Assembly: GCA_034669525.1 (NCBI GenBank)
Contig: JAXDNH010000156.1
Location: 1 to 16,517 of the forward strand
Reading direction: 5' to 3'
DNA length: 16,517 nt
From: JAFASC01 sp034669525
Lineage (GTDB): Bacteria; Pseudomonadota; Alphaproteobacteria; Rhizobiales; Beijerinckiaceae
The notes beneath the pieces were generated by a model. The model did not search any database. It was not told the origin of the DNA and worked only from the letters and a program-made list of their open reading frames with translations. Positions within the stretch are counted from its first letter, which is position 1. Each line of letters starts with the position of its first letter. The position numbers and the translations under genes were made by a program. Of the stretch, positions 11,836-16,517 are shown one piece after another.

Positions 11836-14163
11836 TCAGCCGCCGAACAACTTCTCAAAGAAGTTTTGTTCGCGCGGTGGGTAACCGCGCTGAACCGGTG
11901 CCTCGCCTCCCGGAATGTCTTCCGGCGGCAGCAGCGCGTCGCGGTGCCGCGCCGGTGCAGTGGAACTGGGCGGCAGCGGATAGCGCGCCGCCGCTTCCGC
12001 CGCCTGATTCAAATTCATCGGGGCAGACCCGTAACTGTCCGCAGGCGCCTGCGGGCGCGCGCTCGCGACCGGCACCGGCGCAGGTTCGCGCGCCGACGTG
12101 CCGGGCAGGAGCGACCGCAGCATGTCGAGCCCGGGCGGAACGGCGGGCGGCAGCGGCGTTGCACGCCACGTGCCCGACGGCAGCGCGGCGACCGGTACGC
12201 CTTTATGCGCCTCGCGCATCAGACGGTTCCAGATTTCCACGGGGAGATTGCCGCCGGAGACGTGCTTCGTCGGAGAATTGTCGTCGTTGCCAAGCCACAC
12301 CCCGGCCACGAGATGGCCGGTGTAGCCGACAAACCAGGCGTCGCGGAAATCCTGGCTCGTGCCGGTCTTGCCGGCGGCCTGCCAGCCCGGCAATTCGGCT
12401 TTGCGCGCCGTGCCCGTGATGAGCGTCTCCTGTAGCATCGTGTTCATCATCGCCACATATTGCGGCTCGATGATGCGGCCGTTTGCTCCGCCTTTACGCT
12501 GGTAGAGAAGCTTGCCGTCCGCGCTGCGGACTTTCAGGATGACGTGCGGCTGCACCGCGACCCCGCCATTCGCGAATGGCGCGTAGGCGCTGACGAGTTC
12601 GAGCGGCGTCACTTCCGATGTGCCGAGTGCGATCGAGGCATTCGCCTGCAAATCCGAGGCAATGCCCAGGCGATGGGCGGTTTTCGCCACCGCTTTCGGT
12701 CCGACTTCAAGACCGAGCCGCACTGCGACGGTGTTCAGCGACAGCGCGAGGCCCTTGGTCAGCGTCACCGGGCCGAAATATTCGCGCGAATAGTTTTCGG
12801 GCTGCCAGCCCTTCAGGTTGATCGGGCCGTCTTCGCGCATCGTGTCCGGCGTCAATCCCGCTTCCAGTGCGGTGAGATAAACGAAGGGCTTGAACGCGGA
12901 GCCCGGCTGCCGCTTCGCCGAGACCGCGCGGTTGAACTGGCTTTCGGAATAATTGCGGCCGCCGACCAGCGCGCGGATTGCGCCGTCAGGATCGAGCACG
13001 ACGGCCGCGCCCTGCGCCACGCCGAATTTCTGACCCTTTTTGTCGAGTTCTTCCGTGAGCGCTTTCTCGGCCGCGTTCTGCACGCCGGGATCGAGGCTCG
13101 TCGACACGGTTATGTCCTGATCGATCGCGCCGACCGTGTCGTCGAGGACATCCATGATGTAGTCGGCGGCGTAATTGATTGAGCCCGCGCCCTGATCGTG
13201 CACGGCCCTTGCGGGGTTAGCGAGCGCAATCTGCGCCATCTTCTCGGTGACGAAACCTGCCTGCGCCATCGCGGTAATCACCTGCGAGGCGCGCTCGATC
13301 GCAGCATCGGGATTGCGGTTCGGCGCAAGCCTTGTCGGTGCCTTCATCAATCCGGCGAGCACCGCGCTTTCCGACAGCGTGATGTTGCGCGCGCTATGGC
13401 CGAAATAGCGGTTCGCCGCGGCTTCGATGCCGTAAGCGCCGGAGCCGAAATAAACGCGGTTCAGATAAAGTTCGAGAATCTGGTCCTTCGAATATTTGTG
13501 CTCGAGCCAGAGCGCGAGAATCGCCTCCTGGATTTTGCGTGAGAACGTGCGCTCCTGCGTCAGAAACAGATTTTTGGCGAGCTGCTGGGTGAGGGTCGAG
13601 CCGCCCTCCATCCCGCCGCGGCGGGTCACGTTGCGCGTAACAGCACGCAGGATGCCGAGCGGATCGAGGCCCCAATGCGAATAGAAGCGGCGGTCCTCGA
13701 TCGCGATGAATGCCTTCGGCGTGTAGGCCGGCAGTTCGGCGAGATGGATCGCCGCGCCGCCGGTGTCGCCGCGATTGGCGAGAAGCGCACCGTCGGCGCT
13801 GAGGATCGCGATATTTGGCGGCCGTTTCGGTACCGCCAGCTGATCGATCGGCGGCAATTTCGATGCGTGATAGGCAAAGAGTGCGGCAAGCCCGATCACG
13901 CCCCAAACCCCGAGCACGACCGACCAATAGGCGAGCCGTCCGATCAGCGAGCGGCGGCGCGGGCGTTTGGCACCCTTGCGGCCGGCTTTGCGGCGCGGCG
14001 CTGCATCTTGCTCTTCGGACTCGTTGGCCTCCAGACGTGCACGCCGCTTCGCCGACCTTGACGCCACAAGCCTCTCCTCGGGGTCGGCTCTGAGATCGGG
14101 GGCGCGGGGGCCGAAATGCGGCTCGACTCGCTTCCGCCCTTTTCTCCGCCCCATCGTCCACAT
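11836..14163 (-). CDS. mrcA: Class A penicillin-binding protein (PBP1A type), bifunctional transglycosylase/transpeptidase
   Basis: It polymerises lipid II and cross-links peptidoglycan at the outer face of the inner membrane. The 775-residue product has a 70-residue cytoplasmic tail very rich in Arg/Lys and a membrane anchor at about 76-98. The GT51 domain carries catalytic Glu156 in E-D-R-R-F-Y-S-H and G-G-S-T-L-T-Q-Q-L-A-K-N (187-198). The transpeptidase domain has S-A-F-K (422-425, Ser422 nucleophile), S-L-N (475-477) and K-T-G-T (599-602), so both activities look intact. After residue 655 comes a Pro/Ala-rich tail ending N-F-F-E-K-L-F-G-G, an ending I associate with rhizobial PBP1A. The ATG at 14163 is used; an ATG three codons later is equally possible. 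CpoB, encoded at 1508-2788, belongs to a family that coordinates such enzymes with Tol-Pal. Confidence 0.96.
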   Translation of the reverse strand: MWTMGRRKGRKRVEPHFGPRAPDLRADPEERLVASRSAKRRARLEANESEEQDAAPRRKAGRKGAKRPRRRSLIGRLAYWSVVLGVWGVIGLAALFAYHASKLPPIDQLAVPKRPPNIAILSADGALLANRGDTGGAAIHLAELPAYTPKAFIAIEDRRFYSHWGLDPLGILRAVTRNVTRRGGMEGGSTLTQQLAKNLFLTQERTFSRKIQEAILALWLEHKYSKDQILELYLNRVYFGSGAYGIEAAANRYFGHSARNITLSESAVLAGLMKAPTRLAPNRNPDAAIERASQVITAMAQAGFVTEKMAQIALANPARAVHDQGAGSINYAADYIMDVLDDTVGAIDQDITVSTSLDPGVQNAAEKALTEELDKKGQKFGVAQGAAVVLDPDGAIRALVGGRNYSESQFNRAVSAKRQPGSAFKPFVYLTALEAGLTPDTMREDGPINLKGWQPENYSREYFGPVTLTKGLALSLNTVAVRLGLEVGPKAVAKTAHRLGIASDLQANASIALGTSEVTPLELVSAYAPFANGGVAVQPHVILKVRSADGKLLYQRKGGANGRIIEPQYVAMMNTMLQETLITGTARKAELPGWQAAGKTGTSQDFRDAWFVGYTGHLVAGVWLGNDDNSPTKHVSGGNLPVEIWNRLMREAHKGVPVAALPSGTWRATPLPPAVPPGLDMLRSLLPGTSAREPAPVPVASARPQAPADSYGSAPMNLNQAAEAAARYPLPPSSTAPARHRDALLPPEDIPGGEAPVQRGYPPREQNFFEKLFGG

Positions 14164-14175
14164 TCGCGTTCACGC

Positions 14176-14187
14176 CTTTTGCAAAAG
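14176..14187. repeat. 12-bp palindrome upstream of the PBP1A gene
   Basis: CTTTTGCAAAAG is a perfect palindrome 12 bases upstream of the PBP1A ATG, in the 94-bp gap after the DUF2235 gene. It may be a protein-binding site or chance; no promoter elements are clear around it. Confidence 0.3.
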
Positions 14188-14257
14188 CGCTCTGCTCGAA
14201 CCTAAAGAGGGCGAATGAAGGGCCGGTTAAACGTGCGAGGAGGGAGGTTCGCTCGGG

Positions 14258-15346
14258 TTAGCTGGTTGGTGTCGCATCCGGCGGCAGCCGCTTGATGTAG
14301 TCGTTTCCCCGCGCATAGGCCGAGGTGTGGACGAGCGAAGCCGGCGGCATGGTCCTTCGATTTCCGGCATTTATACGCCAGGACGTTGTGTGCTTGGTGT
14401 AATCGTAGCGCTGCTTCGGCACGTATTCCGCGATCCACCACCAGTGGATCTTTCCCAGGACGTCGTGCAGCTGATTTGCCTGTTGTGCCAGTGTAGCGCC
14501 CTCTGCCAATGTAGCTGCGGCAGCCGATGGGTCCACCAACAAACCGGCACTCATCGCCTCCTGCACCATCCACGCAAGAGCAATCCTCGACTGGCCGCTC
14601 TCGGCTTCAGCATGACCGCCGCCAACGTCGCAATGATCGCCGGGAAACCAGACCTGTTTCACGTCTCGTGGGCCGACGTCCGGGGGTTTTGGTATCCACC
14701 GGTTTTGTCTGAAGAAGGCGCGACGCTCGTCGAGCGAAATGGCGTGGCGGCCGATTTCAATGCTGGGATTGTTGGCCGTATACGGCAGCTTCAGCGGATT
14801 GGATATCCAGCCGACGGAATTCACGGTGTCCCAGACGCCAACGAAATGGATGGGGCAGGCGGGACCGGAAAACGTCTGCTTGAATCCGCTCGCGAGATCA
14901 AAAGCATCATGGGCGCGATCGTGTTCGCCCTCCTTCGTTCTCGCCGACAACATTCGAATGGCGTAGGGAATAAGAGCTTCATTGTTTCCCTCTATGAGCC
15001 CATACATGTGCAGCAGGGAGGCTACAGCGCGCACGGTGTAGGCGCCACGACTAAAGCCGAACATGAAGATGCGATCGCCGGGCTGATACGTCCGCATCAG
15101 AAAGACGGCGGCCGCCTTTATGTCGTCCTCCAGCCCGTATCCAATTGCGAGGCCAAGAAGCTTTGTGATCTTACGACCGAAGCTTGTGATCGCGCCGACC
15201 GCTTCCATCGTGCCGAGACCGGGATGATAATAGGCCACCTGCGTCGCCGGGTCCTTCGCCAGCAGCTGATAGAGCTTCACCACATTTGTATTGTTCTTTG
15301 AGAATTCATTCGATGTGCCGTCGCAGCAAAGGACGATGTTTTTCAT
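14258..15346 (-). CDS. DUF2235 alpha/beta-hydrolase (Tle1-like phospholipase fold)
   Basis: DUF2235 proteins are alpha/beta hydrolases; some, such as Tle1, are type VI secretion phospholipase effectors, but most are uncharacterised. The 362-residue product starts I-V-L-C-C-D-G-T-S-N (4-13), the family's typical first strand. It has the nucleophile elbow G-F-S-R-G-A (97-102, Ser99), V-W-D-T-V (171-175, Asp173) and G-D-H-C-D-V-G-G-G (236-244, His238), giving a plausible Ser-Asp-His triad. No signal peptide or membrane segment is seen. The start is ATG 15346, with AAGGAG seven bases upstream; the frame opens seven codons earlier. No VgrG, PAAR, immunity or other type VI gene is nearby, so a housekeeping lipase/esterase role is as likely as an effector role. 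Substrate unknown. Confidence 0.9.
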   Translation of the reverse strand: MKNIVLCCDGTSNEFSKNNTNVVKLYQLLAKDPATQVAYYHPGLGTMEAVGAITSFGRKITKLLGLAIGYGLEDDIKAAAVFLMRTYQPGDRIFMFGFSRGAYTVRAVASLLHMYGLIEGNNEALIPYAIRMLSARTKEGEHDRAHDAFDLASGFKQTFSGPACPIHFVGVWDTVNSVGWISNPLKLPYTANNPSIEIGRHAISLDERRAFFRQNRWIPKPPDVGPRDVKQVWFPGDHCDVGGGHAEAESGQSRIALAWMVQEAMSAGLLVDPSAAAATLAEGATLAQQANQLHDVLGKIHWWWIAEYVPKQRYDYTKHTTSWRINAGNRRTMPPASLVHTSAYARGNDYIKRLPPDATPTS

Positions 15347-15353
15347 TGCGCCG

Positions 15354-15359
15354 CTCCTT
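15354..15359 (-). promoter_or_regulatory. Ribosome-binding site deciding the DUF2235 start
   Basis: AAGGAG on the minus strand, seven bases before ATG 15346, favours that start over the in-frame codon seven positions upstream. Confidence 0.75.
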
Positions 15360-15403
15360 ACTCGCAAAGGAGTGTTGCCGAACCGCTCTATTTAATCAAT
15401 ACG

Positions 15404-15409
15404 ATTATA
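15404..15409 (-). promoter_or_regulatory. Possible -10 element for the DUF2235 gene
   Basis: A perfect TATAAT occurs on the minus strand in an AT-rich patch of the 82-bp gap between the oxidase and the DUF2235 gene. The -35 position 17 bases upstream reads GTGAAA, a poor match, so this is tentative. It would let the hydrolase be transcribed apart from the oxidase. Confidence 0.35.
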
Positions 15410-15428
15410 CTTCGAGCGTGGTGGCGTT

Positions 15429-16517
15429 TCACGCACCCGCTGCTGCATGCATTGCGGCGGTCACCTCGCGCGCAGCCGCTATGCCGGTGAGATAGGCTCC
15501 ATGCGCGGTCGAGAAGAACGCGGGCGAGCACGCCTCTCCCGCGAAGAAAAGACGATCGCCGACGGGTGCTGCCAGGACAAAGCGGTCGTCGGCATGGCCC
15601 GGCAGCGCGTGCGAATACGACCCGCGCGCAAACGGATCGGTCTGCCAGAACGTGCAGGCAATCGCGGTAATGTTAGCGACAACATCGGCCCCAAGATGGT
15701 GCGTCAGCTGCTCGCGCGCGTAAGATTCGAAGGCAGCGGCGCCGCCTTTTTCGAGGTCGGCGGCAAGAGAGCCGCCGAAATAGCATTCGATGATTGGACA
15801 GCCGAGCGGCCGGACATGGTAGCTCGCGGTCAGCTGATCGGTGACGCCAAAGAAATGCGTGCCATGCGGGAAATCCTGAGCGCGCTCCAAGCGGAAGAAC
15901 AGCTTGTCGGCAAGGCCGAGCGGCAGATTAGATGCCGCTTGAAGTTTGTCATCGAGCGCGGGCCGAAACGCGATCGCGCCGCTCGCAAGCACATCGGTCG
16001 GCACGGTGATAATGGCCGCGCGCGCGCTGATTATGCCGCGAGATGTTTCGATCTTCACCCGCGGTCCGGAATGGTCGATCGCGCTGACCGGCGCGTCGAG
16101 CACAATGGGAAGATCGGCGCCGTAGGCCGCAATAAGCGCGCCGTAGCCTTCGACGACGCGCCAATTGACACCTGTATCGGTGTAGCGGCCGATATCTCTA
16201 GTCGAGACGAGATCGAGCGCGGCGCCGTTGTAATAGCTGGAAATCGATTCGATCAGCGGAATCCAACGGCTGCCCGCCTCCACAAAGGCGCTCGCCGGCC
16301 GATCCGGATTGTCGTCCTTGGCTTCTTCAAGGCGATCCCAAAACAGTTCCGACGCGCGCGAAAAATCCTCGTACTCGCCTGGCGCAAAGCCACGGTCGCG
16401 CGAGTGTCGCGCCCAGGGCGGCGTGGATTTGTCGAGCGTGAAACCAAGCTCCTCCGCGATGTCAGCCCACGGATTTACGTCGGCGGAATGCAGCCAGCCG
16501 CAGCCGAGATCGAGCGG
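15429..16517 (-). CDS. Flavin amine oxidase family protein, 5' end outside the window
   Basis: These FAD enzymes oxidise amines such as polyamines or aromatic monoamines. The frame is open to the window edge, giving 362 C-terminal residues; the N-terminal Rossmann GxGxxG region is missing. Family features include V-E-G-Y-G-A-L (about 40% into the visible part), I-I-T-V-P, the Lys of L-G-L-A-D-K-L-F-F-R (position of the conserved lysine near the flavin), F-W-Q-T-D-P-F-A-R-G-S-Y-S, and the C-terminal FAD-binding stretch L-F-F-A-G-E-A-C-S-P with T-A-H-G-A-Y-L-T-G. An internal GTG at 16283 is not the start, because homologous-looking sequence (L-G-C-G-W-L-H-S) continues upstream to the edge. It is 82 bases upstream of the DUF2235 gene on the same strand. 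Substrate cannot be told from sequence. Confidence 0.9.
   Translation of the reverse strand, partial: PLDLGCGWLHSADVNPWADIAEELGFTLDKSTPPWARHSRDRGFAPGEYEDFSRASELFWDRLEEAKDDNPDRPASAFVEAGSRWIPLIESISSYYNGAALDLVSTRDIGRYTDTGVNWRVVEGYGALIAAYGADLPIVLDAPVSAIDHSGPRVKIETSRGIISARAAIITVPTDVLASGAIAFRPALDDKLQAASNLPLGLADKLFFRLERAQDFPHGTHFFGVTDQLTASYHVRPLGCPIIECYFGGSLAADLEKGGAAAFESYAREQLTHHLGADVVANITAIACTFWQTDPFARGSYSHALPGHADDRFVLAAPVGDRLFFAGEACSPAFFSTAHGAYLTGIAAAREVTAAMHAAAGA

Noticed and set aside
11814..11839. A GGAAC motif (11814-11818) considered as the -35 of an EcfG-type stress promoter.
   Set aside because: No CGTT occurs at the required 16-17 base spacing, and it points away from any nearby plus-strand gene.
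12460..13182. A 240-codon plus-strand frame inside the PBP1A gene.
   Set aside because: Antisense shadow of a well-supported penicillin-binding protein; no motif seen.
14327..15301. A 324-codon plus-strand frame antisense to the DUF2235 gene.
   Set aside because: The opposite strand encodes a complete hydrolase with its catalytic triad; no family features or upstream signals support the plus-strand frame.

Overview
The window is GC-rich and looks like the chromosome of an alphaproteobacterium in the Rhizobiales/Hyphomicrobiales, probably near the Bradyrhizobiaceae or Xanthobacteraceae. This rests on the pal-cpoB-tilS-ftsH gene order, a RegB/RegA-type (ActS/ActR) redox two-component pair, a class A penicillin-binding protein with a basic N-terminal tail and a FFxxLFGG C-terminus, and the FtsH N-terminus. 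Thirteen protein genes are supported, two of them cut by the window edges. I see no tRNA, rRNA, CRISPR array, insertion sequence or phage gene, and no gene-free stretch longer than about 230 bases. The genes read as core or near-core, with several poorly characterised families among them.

Layout. 1-3428, all minus strand: the distal half of the Tol-Pal cluster (pal, cpoB/ybgF, tilS) and then ftsH, which has its own promoter. A strong intrinsic terminator lies between pal and cpoB. tolQRAB is not upstream of pal. 3659-5678, minus: an ActS/ActR (RegB/RegA) sensor kinase and regulator. 5841-7490, plus: a secreted helical-repeat protein with clustered histidines, divergent from actS across a 162-bp region rich in dyad symmetry; a probably bidirectional terminator follows it. 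7561-8232, minus: a Spy/LTXXQ periplasmic protein. 8312-10138, minus: a large polytopic membrane protein with STT3/AglB-like GT-C features. 10241-11344, plus: a GT2 polyprenyl-phosphate glycosyltransferase-like enzyme, divergent from the GT-C protein. 11358-11756, minus: an orphan receiver-domain protein. 11836-14163, minus: a PBP1A-type peptidoglycan synthase. 14258-15346, minus: a DUF2235 alpha/beta hydrolase. 15429 to the window end, minus: the C-terminal part of a flavin amine oxidase.

How the genes may work together. Most products act at the envelope: Pal/CpoB (outer-membrane constriction and coordination with peptidoglycan synthesis), PBP1A (wall synthesis), FtsH (membrane protein quality control), a Spy-like periplasmic chaperone, and the GT-C/GT2 pair, which may form a lipid-linked sugar synthesis and transfer module. 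ActS/ActR would give redox control and may act on the divergent histidine-rich secreted protein. The most promising less-described items are the STT3-like protein with its divergent GT2 partner, and the histidine-cluster protein with its dyad-rich control region. All functional links are inference from gene order and motifs; no database search was possible.
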